Below are positions 1 through 8,806 of a stretch of 36,943 nt of DNA, in pieces (position 1 is the first letter of the stretch; each line of letters opens with the position of its first letter). The notes beneath the pieces were generated by a model that had not been told where the DNA came from, searched no databases, and saw only the letters and a program-made list of their open reading frames with translations. A program made the translations under genes and the position numbers. Origin of the DNA: Candidatus Poribacteria bacterium (GTDB lineage Bacteria; Poribacteria; WGA-4E; JAJDTR01); NCBI GenBank assembly GCA_028820655.1, contig JAPPIK010000022.1, forward strand, positions 45,668 through 82,610, in the 5' to 3' direction.

Positions 1-735
1 TTTGGTCCTGAACGTAGGCGCCAACGGGCAATCGCGACCTGGAGATCGCTCCTACCTTTTGGCCTAGCCCAATCCGTGAGGTCTCTCAATCTTTTGTAAT
101 TGATTAGTTTGGTCCTGAACGCACGCGCCAACGGGCAATCGCGACCTGGAGATCGCTCCTACATTTTGGCCTAGCCCAATCCGTGGGGTCGTTTAATCTT
201 TTGTAATTGATTAGTTTGGTCCAGAACGTAGGCGCCAACGGGCAATCGCGACCTGGAGATCGCTCCTACATTTTGGCGGAGCCTAATCCGTGGGGTCGTT
301 TAATCTTTTGTAATTGATTAGTTTGGTCCAGAACGTAGGCGCCAACGGGCAATCGCGACCTGGAGATCGCTCCTACATTTTGGCGGAGCCTAATCCGTGG
401 GGTCGTTTAATCTTTTGTAATTGATTAGTTTGGTCCAGAACGTAGGCGCCAACGGGCAATCGCGACCTGGAGATCGCTCCTACATTTTGGCGGAGCCTAA
501 TCCGTGGGGTCGTTTAATCTTTTGTAATTGATTAGTTTGGTCCAGAACGTAGGCGCCAACGGGCAATCGCGACCTGGAGATCGCTCCTACCTTTTGGCCT
601 AGCCCAATCCGCGAGGTCACTTAATCATTTGTAATTGATTAGTTTGGTCCAGAACGTAGGCGCCAACGGGCAATCGCGACCTAGAGATCGCTCCCACCTT
701 TTGGCCGAGCTTAATCCGTGATATCTCTTGATTCC
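1..735. repeat. 107-bp tandem repeat array (about 6.7 copies)
   Basis: Units begin with TTTGGTCC at 1, 108, 215, 322, 429, 536 and 643, so the period is exactly 107 bp. The last copy decays after about 717. Copies 3, 4 and 5 (215-535) read as identical, while copies 1, 2, 6 and 7 carry scattered substitutions, which suggests recent amplification of the middle. Each unit holds an imperfect palindrome of about 42 bp starting GTAGGCGCC and ending GATCGCTCCTAC, with an inner GCGA/TCGC stem. The period is not a multiple of three, so the array is not coding. It begins at the window edge and probably continues to the left. The last copy ends just before a lipoprotein gene and may form its leader. 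Confidence 0.95.
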
Positions 736-750
736 CGAGGATTGTCAACC

Positions 751-1752
751 ATGATTCTATTCAACCGAGAATTCCCATTGATTCCTCTTTTATCGGCGCT
801 TTTGCTTATGACAGTCGGATGCGGCGGCGATGAAATGGGAGGCATCAATTTAGCCCCACAAATCTTTGTCTTCGAAGTGGAATCCGACATCGTTGAGCCC
901 GGCAGTCAAATCCCGATCACAATTGAGGTCGGAGATCTTGAGGGGGATCCGATTACTTACCAGTGGTCGGCGACGGGCGGCGTAATCATCGGCGATTCGA
1001 CCGGAGCGCTCTGGACCGCACCCGAACGAGAGAGGAAATACCAAATTGAACTTTCGGTCAGCGACGGGAATAAATCAACTACGAGCACCATTGATCTCCA
1101 AGTATGGCGCACCCGTCCAGGGAATTACTATCCGCTAGCTGTCGGCAACACGTGGACGTATCGTGATGATGAAGGGAATAGGATAATCTTCACAATCGTC
1201 GATAAGATACTGATACACCTGTCGGAAGACGAGTTAATCGACAGTTATGTACTTGAGAAATCTAGCACTGACGAGAACTTGGAAAACATTAAAAATTATT
1301 CTTACCTCGGCGAGAGCCTCAATGAGGATGGGGCGGTTAATGGAATCGTCCAACACGCGCAGAATATTGCATCCGGTACCGACGGGACGATGCTGTTCCT
1401 GCCGTTTCTGCCGTTATACAACTTTCCCTTGATTCCGGGAAATAAGTGGGCGATTCGCTTTCAGGCAGAAATAGTGCCTGAACGGCTTCCTCTTGGCAAC
1501 GGGTTGGATGAATTCGAGGTATTATCGGAGGAAACTGTAAAGGTGCCGGCCGGTACGTTCGATCATGTCTTCCAAGTGCAGGAGTCGTTTAGATGGACGT
1601 TTTTTGACATGCAAGACCTTGATATAACTGTTGTAAAGAAGTGGTTGGCGCCGGATGTCGGCATCGTAAAATTCACCCAACTGCAAACACGCTTCAACGT
1701 TAGTGTTGAGGTACTTTTCGAGCTTGAATCGTTTGAGTTGGTTCCAAGTTAA
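751..1752 (+). CDS. lipoprotein with PKD/Ig-like domain
   Basis: 333 residues from ATG 751; an in-frame GTG at 718 lies inside the end of the repeat array and is less likely. The N-terminus is a lipoprotein signal peptide: a basic start, a hydrophobic run rich in Leu, and a lipobox LMTVGC near residue 24, so the mature protein should be membrane-anchored. Residues about 35-120 resemble a PKD or cadherin-like beta-sandwich (EPGSQIPITIEVGDLEGDPITYQW, then a TAP and a VSDG motif). From about residue 125 it continues with YYPLAVGNTWTY, a start seen in many secreted bacterial proteins of unknown role, to the C-terminus. No catalytic motif is visible. Exported binding or structural protein is the safest call. 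Confidence 0.8.
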   Translation: MILFNREFPLIPLLSALLLMTVGCGGDEMGGINLAPQIFVFEVESDIVEPGSQIPITIEVGDLEGDPITYQWSATGGVIIGDSTGALWTAPERERKYQIELSVSDGNKSTTSTIDLQVWRTRPGNYYPLAVGNTWTYRDDEGNRIIFTIVDKILIHLSEDELIDSYVLEKSSTDENLENIKNYSYLGESLNEDGAVNGIVQHAQNIASGTDGTMLFLPFLPLYNFPLIPGNKWAIRFQAEIVPERLPLGNGLDEFEVLSEETVKVPAGTFDHVFQVQESFRWTFFDMQDLDITVVKKWLAPDVGIVKFTQLQTRFNVSVEVLFELESFELVPS

Positions 1753-2054
1753 GTAAGTCTGAATATAGAAGTTTATTCTCCGTTCCGTATGAGTAGGACG
1801 AATAGGATCGGAAGGGTGGAAGAATTCCTCGTACATCACCTTGAATGGGTCATGCCTCCGGAGAGAATATTGGCCCATACGTTTTTCTAGAAACATGCTG
1901 CAGGATCTCCTATCGCGCTCCCTATCCATTCGCTTGATCCTCTGGAGCAGCATGTGTACAAAACAGGCACAACTTCCATTCTTATGCTCCGTATGTCCAG
2001 GATTTTTTGCTAGACAAACCATGCCGTAACTGATACAATCGCGATTGAGTAAAA
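1753..2054. other. gene-free stretch
   Basis: About 300 bp between the lipoprotein gene and the small membrane protein gene. A minus-strand frame stays open through it (down to 1522) but overlaps the lipoprotein gene, has no ribosome binding site that I can see and resembles no family I know. No tRNA, palindrome or clear terminator was found. Confidence 0.5.
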
Positions 2055-2333
2055 ATGTATCAGATTCACCTACCAATCAAACGATATCAAAATCTGGCCG
2101 GCATCGCCGCGATTGTTGGATTCCTGTTCGGAGTGGTTCTTCCTCTGTATGGCTTCGCTACAGGAAGGTGGGCGTGTCCGTTCGGTGATCACATTACCCA
2201 CAAGGCGATATTCGGATTGCTATCCGGCGCGGCTGGGGCTTTGATACTCGGCAATCTTGCCGCAGTGGGGCTGATTCTAATCGCCAAACTTCGCAAGCTG
2301 GCGATGCGGCTCGCCAGGAATTGCAAAAGGTAA
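2055..2333 (+). CDS. small two-helix membrane protein
   Basis: 92 residues with two hydrophobic segments, about residues 14-36 and 48-77, separated by a short loop containing CPFGDHITHK, and a basic C-terminus (KLRKLAMRLARNCKR) that should face the cytoplasm. I do not recognise a family. It ends three bases before the start of the TauE/SafE gene, so the two are almost certainly co-transcribed and perhaps translationally coupled. The ATG lacks a strong Shine-Dalgarno sequence. It could be an accessory subunit of the exporter, which is an inference from spacing only. Confidence 0.65.
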   Translation: MYQIHLPIKRYQNLAGIAAIVGFLFGVVLPLYGFATGRWACPFGDHITHKAIFGLLSGAAGALILGNLAAVGLILIAKLRKLAMRLARNCKR

Positions 2334-2336
2334 TAC

Positions 2337-3095
2337 ATGGAAAACCTTTGGGAAATCCCGTTAATACTCGTTGCCGGTGTCCTCGCCGGCTTCCTTAACA
2401 CCGTCGCGGGCGGCGGTTCACTGTTAGCCCTCCCGGTTCTCATCTTTCTTGGTCTACCCGCCGCCGTGGCAAACGGTACGAATAGAGTCGCCCTGTTTAT
2501 ACAGAATGCCAGCGCAATTATGGGATTCCGCCGCAAAGGCATTTCCAATTTTGGCTATAGTCTACTCGTCACCGTGCCCACGCTTTTTGGAGCTTGGCGG
2601 GGCGCAAGAATTGCCATTGATATAGATGAAGCGCTATTCAATCGAATCCTCGCCGGTGTCATGATTGCGGTGCTCTTCACGACGCTTTTCAGTCCGACGA
2701 AAAAGTTACAGGACGGGGCCGAGAACCTTAGTACAAAGCGAAAATGCATTGCGGTGGTGACATTTTACCTGCTCGGTTTTTACGGCGGCTTCATTCACGC
2801 GGGAATCGGATTCCTCATTATCGCGGCATTGACAACGATCAACGGGTTCGACCTCGTCCGTGCGAATGCAATCAAGGTATTTGCCATATTCTTTTATACC
2901 ATCATCGCGCTCGTTGCATTCATTATAGGCGGCAAGGTCAATTGGCAACTTGGATTGACCTTGGCTGTCGGAAATGCAACAGGTGCCTGGATCGGCAGCC
3001 ACTGGGCGGTTACCACAGGAGAAAAGTGGATTAAGGTCGTTCTTGTTGTCACTGTGATCGCGTTTGCGATTCGGTTAGTCTGGAAGACGCTCTAG
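2337..3095 (+). CDS. TauE/SafE family membrane transporter
   Basis: 252 residues, hydrophobic throughout with about seven to eight membrane segments. The N-terminus carries the family signature AGFLNTVAGGGSLLALPVL followed by GLPAAVANGTNRVAL, and the second half repeats the pattern (GFYGGFIHAGIGFLIIAAL ... NAIKVF), as expected for the internal duplication of TauE/SafE (formerly DUF81) proteins. Members export sulfite, sulfoacetate and other organosulfur or small anions; the substrate here cannot be told. Length is normal for the family. The start is preceded by AAAGG within the 3' end of the upstream small membrane protein gene, with which it forms a two-gene unit. Confidence 0.9.
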   Translation: MENLWEIPLILVAGVLAGFLNTVAGGGSLLALPVLIFLGLPAAVANGTNRVALFIQNASAIMGFRRKGISNFGYSLLVTVPTLFGAWRGARIAIDIDEALFNRILAGVMIAVLFTTLFSPTKKLQDGAENLSTKRKCIAVVTFYLLGFYGGFIHAGIGFLIIAALTTINGFDLVRANAIKVFAIFFYTIIALVAFIIGGKVNWQLGLTLAVGNATGAWIGSHWAVTTGEKWIKVVLVVTVIAFAIRLVWKTL

Positions 3096-3180
3096 TAACA
3101 ACCCTCTTACCTTACTGCGTCACGTCCTTGATATACGCCAGTTATGCACTCCTACCAGTCAAACAAGGGGTATTGAGACT

Positions 3181-3552
3181 ATGAGTTGTGGTAAAACCAC
3201 ACCAATCCTGCGAATCTTTGACGAAGCGAAAGCCAAGGAATTCTATGTCGATTTCTTGGGATTCAAGGTCGATTGGGAACACCGATTTGAAGAGGATTTA
3301 CCACTGTATATGCAGGTTTCCAAGGACGATTGCATCATCCATTTGTCGGAGCATCACGGCGACTGTTGCCCCGGCGGTGCAATGAGAATCGAAACGACGG
3401 AGATAGACGCGTATCAGAAGGAGCTAATCGCAAAGCAATACAAATACTATAGACCGGGAATCGAGAAAATGCCTTGGGGCACTCGGGACATGTCGATTAC
3501 CGATCCCTTCGGCAACAGATTGACATTCACGGACGGCGTCAGTTCCTCCTGA
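3181..3552 (+). CDS. glyoxalase/bleomycin-resistance fold protein
   Basis: 123 residues with one vicinal-oxygen-chelate repeat pair: PILRIFDEAKAKEFYVDFLGFKVDWEH at the N-terminus and MSITDPFGNRLTFTDG at the C-terminus, the usual ending of this superfamily. The length fits bleomycin-resistance-type (glyoxalase superfamily) proteins that act as homodimers, either binding a toxic ligand or catalysing metal-dependent chemistry on it. A central CCPGG stretch and an HLSEHHGD segment hold possible metal ligands. An AAGGGG-like site lies upstream of ATG 3181. A single gene with no obvious operon partner; the substrate is unknown. Confidence 0.85.
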   Translation: MSCGKTTPILRIFDEAKAKEFYVDFLGFKVDWEHRFEEDLPLYMQVSKDDCIIHLSEHHGDCCPGGAMRIETTEIDAYQKELIAKQYKYYRPGIEKMPWGTRDMSITDPFGNRLTFTDGVSSS

Positions 3553-3615
3553 GGCACATCATTTCTTAATCCGTATTCGCTAAGTGAACCAAGTGCATAG
3601 ACAGCAAGCTTGTAA

Positions 3616-3632
3616 GGTGCGCACTGCGCACC
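3616..3632. repeat. palindromic dispersed repeat, copy 1
   Basis: GGTGCGCACTGCGCACC is a 17-bp palindrome around a central C, inside a longer shared context (TTGTAAGGTGCGCACTGCGC, then CAGCCTTT). A second copy with the same flanks lies at 36919-36935, at the window edge. It sits between the glyoxalase and msrB genes. Confidence 0.8.
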
Positions 3633-3713
3633 AGCCTTTTCCCGTAGGTTAGAAGTGCGTTGGATACGCTCGTCTGCCTCCGGCGCGTGTGACTTCAGCA
3701 ATTGGAGCAAGTC

Positions 3714-4118
3714 GTGTCTGAGAAAATAGAAAAAACGGACAAAGAGTGGCAGGATCAGTTGACTCCCGAACAGTATTATGTGACGCGCAAAAAGGGAACC
3801 GAGCGCCCCTTCACCGGGGCATACCACGACTTCAAGGGGAACGGCGTCTACAAATGCGTGTGCTGCGGCGACGAGCTATTCGAGTCGGGGACGAAGTTCG
3901 ATTCGGGGACGGGATGGCCAAGTTTCTGGCAACCTCTGGCGGAAGGAAAAGTGGCGACTGAAATTGACACTAGTCACTTTATGACGCGGGTTGAGGTGGT
4001 TTGCAGCAAATGCGATGCGCATCTGGGGCATGTCTTTGAAGATGGTCCCCCACCAACCGGACTTCGCTACTGCATCAATTCAGCCGCGCTTGAGTTCACC
4101 GAACAAGAGTCGGAATGA
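3714..4118 (+). CDS. msrB: peptide-methionine (R)-S-oxide reductase
   Basis: 134 residues. I choose GTG 3714 because GGAG at 3704-3707 sits six bases before it; an earlier in-frame TTG at 3702 would overlap that site. MsrB reduces the R-epimer of methionine sulfoxide in proteins, repairing oxidative damage. Visible signatures are [10 protein letters not shown], the structural zinc pairs CVCC (Cys48/Cys51) and CSKC (Cys97/Cys100), [10 protein letters not shown] and RYCINSAAL with the catalytic Cys at about 120. The position where many homologues carry the resolving Cys (GCGWPSF) is Thr here, so recycling probably uses another thiol or acts directly through a reductant; this is known in part of the family. 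Full length and without an MsrA partner nearby. Confidence 0.95.
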   Translation: MSEKIEKTDKEWQDQLTPEQYYVTRKKGTERPFTGAYHDFKGNGVYKCVCCGDELFESGTKFDSGTGWPSFWQPLAEGKVATEIDTSHFMTRVEVVCSKCDAHLGHVFEDGPPPTGLRYCINSAALEFTEQESE

Positions 4119-4168
4119 ATCGGCGTCCGCAACCTACAGGCTCATAACGCTTGAAACGAACGGGAACC

Positions 4169-6475
4169 TTACTTTCCGACCAACATCTTTCGAGTGGTGG
4201 TGAAACTACTCGCGGTTAACGTGCAGAAATAGAGGCCACTGGATACAAACTCTCCCTGTTGATTGCGCCCGTCCCAATATGCCGCCCGGTTGCGGCTATG
4301 ATACATGCCCGCAGGTTGATGTCCCGCCGCCAACGTCCGAACCCTCTCCCCGTTCATATCATAAATCGTCAACACCACGTCTGCCGGTGTTTCCAACTGA
4401 TACGGTATCCACGTTTCCGGATTGAACGGATTCGGGTAGTTCGCCAAGAGTGCCGTTTGGCTAGAAGGCAATGGAGTGGCTGAAGGCGAAAGTTGCACAG
4501 CTTGCCTTGCACCATCCGTGATGGCTGCGTGCTTAACATTTCCCCAAGTCGTGACACGTCTAAGGTCCCACAGTAGAATCGTGCCGTCGTAACTCCCGCT
4601 GACAAGTGTACCTCCATCAGGCGAAAACGCAACAGTATTTACTGCGCCCGTATGCCCCTCAAGTGTCCGCTGGTGTTCGCCGGTGCGGACATTCCACAAG
4701 CGAATCACACAGTCTCTCGCACCGCTGGCAAGGGTACCTCCATCAGGCGAAAACGCTGTCGTAAACACTGGTCCTTTGTGTCCGTTAAGCGTCTGCAAGT
4801 GTTCGCCAGTGCGGACATTCCAAAAGCGAATTTTATAGTCTCCACTACCGCTTGCAAGGATACCTCCGTTGGGGGAGAACGCTACGGAATATACCGGACC
4901 CTTATGTCCGCTAAGCGTCTGAAAGTGCCCGCCGGTATTGGCATTCCACAAGCGAATCGTATTGTCCCGACTCCCACTGGCAAGTGTGCTCCCATCAGGG
5001 GAGAACCCTACGAAACTAACCTCATCCGTATGCCCCTCAAGGGTCTGCAGGTGTCGTCCGCTGCCGGCGTGCCACAACCGGATGGTGGAGTCACTCCAGC
5101 CCTTGTTGCTGAGAAACACGCCCCCGCTGCTGGCAAGTGTTCTGCCATCGGGCGAAAACGCTACGTAACAGAATAAATCCACATCTACCTTCAAGGTCCG
5201 TTTGTGTCGTCCGTTTCGGGTACCCCACCTCCGAATTGTGGAGTCTCTCCAACCTCCGCTGCTCGCAAGTGTTGCGCCATCAGGTGAAAACATCATCGAA
5301 CTGACAAAACCCGTATGCCCCTCAAGGCTCCTCAGGTATTGTCCGTTGCGAAGATACCACAACCGAACGGTCATGTCCATACTTCCGCTGGCAAGCGTTC
5401 TCCCATCCGGCGAGAATGCTAGGGAAATAACTTCACCCGTATGTCTCTTAATAGTCTTCAGGTTTTGTCCGGAGCGGACATTCCACAGTCGAATGGTGGA
5501 GTCATTCCAATTGTCCCATATAGCAAACCAGCCTCCGCTACTAGCAAGCGTTTTCCCATCCGGCGAGAACGCCAGGGAATTAACGCCCCTCACATGTCCA
5601 TCAAAGGTTTGCAAGTGTTGCCCGGAGCGGGCATCCCACAATCGGACCGTAGGGTCTCTGCGCCCTCCGCCGCTGGCAAGCGTGTCTCCATCGGGAGAGA
5701 AAGCTACAGATGAAACCTCAGCCTTGTGCCCCGACAGGGTTTTCCGGAGTTCCCCGGTGGAGGCATTCCATAAGCGAATCGTACCGTCCATGCCACCGTT
5801 AGCGAGTGTGTTCCCATCAGGCGAAAATGCTACGGAAAGAACGCTGTAACTATGCCCCGAGAAAGTAAGGCGGTGTACCCCGGCGTGGGTGTCCCACAAC
5901 CGGATGGTGCTATCCTTACTCGCACTCGCGAGTGAAAATCCGTCGGGTGAGAATACTAAGCAATGGACCAGCGAGGTATGTCCCTTGAGAAGCTTTCGAT
6001 GCACACCGGCGTGAACATCCCACTACCGTAGACTGCTGTCCACGCTCCCACTCGCAAGTATGCTCCCATCAGGTGAGAACGTTACGGAAGTAACGGAATT
6101 CGTGTGTCCCTCAAGGGTCCGCAGATGTACACCGGTACGGGCATTCCAGAGTCGGATTGTCGTGTCCCCGCTCCCACTGGCAAGGGTGCGTTCATCCGGC
6201 GAGAACGCTACGGAAGTGGCAAATCGCGTGTGTCCTGTTAGCAGGGCGATTTCAGCGCCTGTGGCTGCATCATAGAGCCAAATTCCGATTCCACCTGCAA
6301 CCGCGAGCCGAGTTCCGTGAGGCGAATAGGAAATTTCGGCGATTGCACCTTTGCCAAGGCGCGCTATGGCGCTTTCGGGCAGATTCGATTGGGTTAGATC
6401 TTCGGCAATGCTACTCTGAATGAACAGAGCAACAACGGATAAAAGGCTAAGGATGACACTTAAAGTGTTCCTCAT
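4169..6475 (-). pseudogene. secreted 14-blade WD40 protein, interrupted by an amber codon
   Basis: One reading frame of 768 codons plus stop, broken only by TAG at 6025-6023. The start is ATG 6475 with AAGGAG upstream (around 6485-6490), followed by a Sec signal peptide (MRNTLSVILSLLSVVALFIQ...IAED). Fourteen WD40 repeats of the form VAFSPDGxTLASGS...IRLWN...LxGH follow, enough for two seven-bladed propellers. The C-terminal ~90 residues form a FlgD-like domain (NYPNPFNPETWIPYQLE ... WDGRNQQGE ... RKMLVGK), the type used for surface targeting or anchoring in this kind of organism. The amber codon is in the third repeat, where SLR-stop-WD replaces the usual IRLWD; a single TTG to TAG change explains it. 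The frame is otherwise clean, so the mutation is recent, is read through, or is a sequencing error. Re-initiation at GTG 6004 would give a protein without a signal peptide. Confidence 0.9.
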
Positions 6476-6959
6476 GACATAACTCTCCTTGTTAACCGAT
6501 AAGAATCCGAGGATTGGTAAGAGAGTCAGTTCACGACAAGGGAGAGAACCAGGGTTGATGATCACCGACCCGACGAATTGGGTAACCACTAGCTGATCTA
6601 CGTTAGGATTTATGTGTTCAGTCTGTCGAGAGATATTTCTCCCCCGGGCGCCTGAATCCCCCTTATACCGCTCAAGTCTTTGGGCAAGTTTTGTGCCATC
6701 TGCGACAACTCAATCATACCGTCGAAATGGATTGGTTTCGTCTTTTCAGTGGACGGATCAGTGCAGACATGACCTTCATGCTGCACTGCTTGGTGCAGTG
6801 CTGAGCCCTGCTCTTAACGCTTAAAAGTTCACAGATTTTCGATAATAGAGAATACAGGAATGCAGATCGGCATTCCATTTCCGTATTTCGGATGGAGTTG
6901 GCAACTACGGGTAAGGTTGGAAGGAGTGATTACAGCAGACGCAAAAGAGATGCTTTCCG
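6476..6959. other. gene-free spacer upstream of the WD40 gene
   Basis: About 480 bp containing the leader of the WD40 gene. The only structure seen is a hairpin at 6783-6801 (GCACTGC, five-base loop, GCAGTGC) without a following T run on either strand. It lies downstream of the aldo/keto reductase gene in the direction of transcription and may be a weak terminator or a repeat relic. Confidence 0.5.
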
Positions 6960-8198
6960 TTAATCTCGTCCGCCTTGCGTCAGTCGTTTGACCGGCTCGC
7001 CGATGAGATTTTCGTGCGCATCTGTCAATATGCTCGGCAGCGCATCCGCGAAAGGGTTATCTTTTATTACGTCTGAGATGTCCAATTCGCCAATCCGAGC
7101 CGCATTGTTCCCGGGGAACCAGTGGCTGCCATTCCCAAGCAAGTTGTATTTCCACTTGGCAAATTCGTACATGTCGAGCCCCTTGGCAATCCCCCACACG
7201 CGCAAGATGTGAATGAGGTTCATCTCACCGGGGATTTCATCGTAGTCGGGAATACCGATATGGAAGGTATCGTACCAATCATCTCCCATAACGGAATTAA
7301 CCTCGTTCTTTAGGCGGGTTGCGATCGATTCTGTCAGTTCGTCGCCCTCTTTCGTGTTGTAATACGCCGATATGGCTTCGACATGCGCATCGAAGTTCTC
7401 CGGTCTGTCCGGTCCCAGGCTCAATGAGTGCACCTGAGGACGGGCGAGGCACCACAATAGATTGAACGCCATGGGAGTGAGGGGCTTGCACAAATCTACC
7501 AGTTTGGGAGAGGGTCTGTAGAGTCGACCGCCTTGGTCGTTCGGGCTGATGATGTAAACACCCATATCGTGTTGACTCGCCAACTCAATCGCGGGCCAAT
7601 TTCGATTGTCGACGAAATACCAGTGCAGGAAAATGTAGTCCATACGGTCAATTGAGATAACGCGGCACATCCTGTCTGTTGGCCCATGTGTCGAGAATCC
7701 GATATGACGGCAAAGGCCCTGATCTTTGAGCCGATACGCCCAATCCAAGCATCCGTTCTTCCGAAATGTCTGATAGAACTGTTCGGGGTTGTTGATGCCG
7801 TGCAGTGTAAAAAGATCGAGGTAGTCGACTTGAAGTCTTTCCAAGGACTTGTGAAAGGAGGTCAGGAATTCAGACTCATCTGCAGTCGGACCGACTTTCG
7901 TCTGAAGAACGTACTTGTCTCTTGGTATAGAGCTCAACGCATGCCCAAGTTGAACTTCGCTCGAACCGTAACCGTGCGCGGTTTCAAAATGGTTGATGCC
8001 GAGTTGCAGTGAACGATTGACAATGGCACTGACACCCTCGTGAATCTCTTCCGGGATATCCGCCACCGTCAGATCGTTCCTCCCACGCAAATCGCCCGAT
8101 TCCTCTTTTAGCGTGTACGAATAGCGCGTGCCGCCGCAGGAAATCACGGGCAACTCCAACTCCGTGCGACCAAAACGTCTGGTCGGAACTTGAACCAT
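6960..8198 (-). CDS. aldo/keto reductase family protein
   Basis: 412 residues from ATG 8198, preceded by GGAGGAG. The N-terminal ~300 residues form an aldo/keto reductase barrel, starting RRFGRTELELPVISCGGTRY. The catalytic tetrad is readable: Glu72 in HFETAHGYGSSE in place of the usual Asp, Tyr77, Lys101 in LQTKVG and His133 in LHGI. The Asp to Glu change occurs in a recognisable subgroup of the family. Such enzymes reduce carbonyls or oxidise alcohols with NAD(P)H; the substrate is unknown. The C-terminal ~100 residues (DDWYDTFHIGIPDYDEIPGE, then a region rich in Trp and Asn) extend beyond the classical barrel and resemble the helical extension of long AKRs, but without an iron-sulfur CxxC motif. 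Confidence 0.88.
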   Translation of the reverse strand: MVQVPTRRFGRTELELPVISCGGTRYSYTLKEESGDLRGRNDLTVADIPEEIHEGVSAIVNRSLQLGINHFETAHGYGSSEVQLGHALSSIPRDKYVLQTKVGPTADESEFLTSFHKSLERLQVDYLDLFTLHGINNPEQFYQTFRKNGCLDWAYRLKDQGLCRHIGFSTHGPTDRMCRVISIDRMDYIFLHWYFVDNRNWPAIELASQHDMGVYIISPNDQGGRLYRPSPKLVDLCKPLTPMAFNLLWCLARPQVHSLSLGPDRPENFDAHVEAISAYYNTKEGDELTESIATRLKNEVNSVMGDDWYDTFHIGIPDYDEIPGEMNLIHILRVWGIAKGLDMYEFAKWKYNLLGNGSHWFPGNNAARIGELDISDVIKDNPFADALPSILTDAHENLIGEPVKRLTQGGRD

Positions 8199-8278
8199 CT
8201 AGAACTCCTCCCCGAGTTCAATTGTTCGGGATTATACTCAGCATCGGTCAAATCTGCGCAATTGTGCACAGTAGGTTT

Positions 8279-8329
8279 GTAGGAGCGATCTCCGAATTGC
8301 GATGGTCGGGAATCGGAAATCCCTCCTAC
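8279..8329. repeat. solitary palindromic element related to the 107-bp array core
   Basis: 51 bp with arms GTAGGAGCGATCTCCGA and TCGGAAATCCCTCCTAC, complementary at 15 of 17 positions. The outer arm shares GTAGGAGCGATCTCC with the reverse complement of the palindrome in each unit of the array at 1-735. A REP- or MITE-like non-coding element in the leader of the aldo/keto reductase gene. Confidence 0.85.
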
Positions 8330-8414
8330 CACCCGCAAAGCTCACGCTCCATTTTTTGACTCATTAAAAACGCAACTTCCAACGGCGTAGAGTATAGTAA
8401 CTGTATAGTCCACC

Positions 8415-8438
8415 GGTCTGGATTTGTCAATCCAGACC
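8415..8438. other. perfect 10-bp hairpin
   Basis: GGTCTGGATT, four-base loop TGTC, AATCCAGACC. The stem is perfect and GC-rich but has no T run on either side, so I do not call it an intrinsic terminator. It lies between the Ldh_2 and aldo/keto reductase genes, both on the minus strand. Confidence 0.7.
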
Positions 8439-8691
8439 GAGCGGGAAGGGAGCGCGCCGCGTATGCTCGTAGAACCAAAAATTGGTAAAGCAACTATGTT
8501 TGTATTAATTGAGGGCGAGTAGTAAAATCCCTATCGCAGTCGCTAATCGCTCATTTGGTTTCCTACGATTGACATAGAGTCTACGCTCAATGAAACCGTG
8601 ACATGAACCGGCAACTGTAAGGTTTTGGGTTCCCAACCCGTTAGTCGCCTTCCTTGATCTACGCGCCCGCTTCTCAAGTAACACTCGACAT

Positions 8692-8804
8692 TGCACTCCG
8701 CTGGAGTGCAGACGCGAGGAAGAATGGTGTACTATTGACATTTCACTCCGCAGGAGTGAAGACCAGACCACGCAGGATTTTCGGCATTCGACTGCACAGG
8801 TGCA
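8692..8804. repeat. three palindromes at 50-bp spacing
   Basis: TGCACTCCGCTGGAGTGCA at 8692-8710 and TTCACTCCGCAGGAGTGAA at 8742-8760 are perfect 8-bp-arm palindromes exactly 50 bp apart. A degenerate third, TGCACAGGTGCA, lies at 8793-8804. Each is preceded by GACAT or GAC. They form a short degenerate repeat series just downstream of the Ldh_2 gene. Confidence 0.75.
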
Positions 8805-8806
8805 AT

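Noticed and set aside
1-735. CRISPR array
   Set aside because: The 107-bp units repeat head to tail with no variable spacers; the size and structure do not fit CRISPR.
1522-2076. Minus-strand frame of 184 codons
   Set aside because: Overlaps the lipoprotein gene, lacks a ribosome binding site and resembles no known family; composition is that of a chance frame.
5202-5849. Plus-strand open frame of 215 codons
   Set aside because: It is the antisense shadow of the WD40 repeats; the internal periodicity of that gene keeps other frames open.
6023-6025. TAG in the WD40 gene as a recoded sense codon
   Set aside because: Other genes in the window end in TAG and no recoding signal is visible, so a nonsense mutation or error is simpler.
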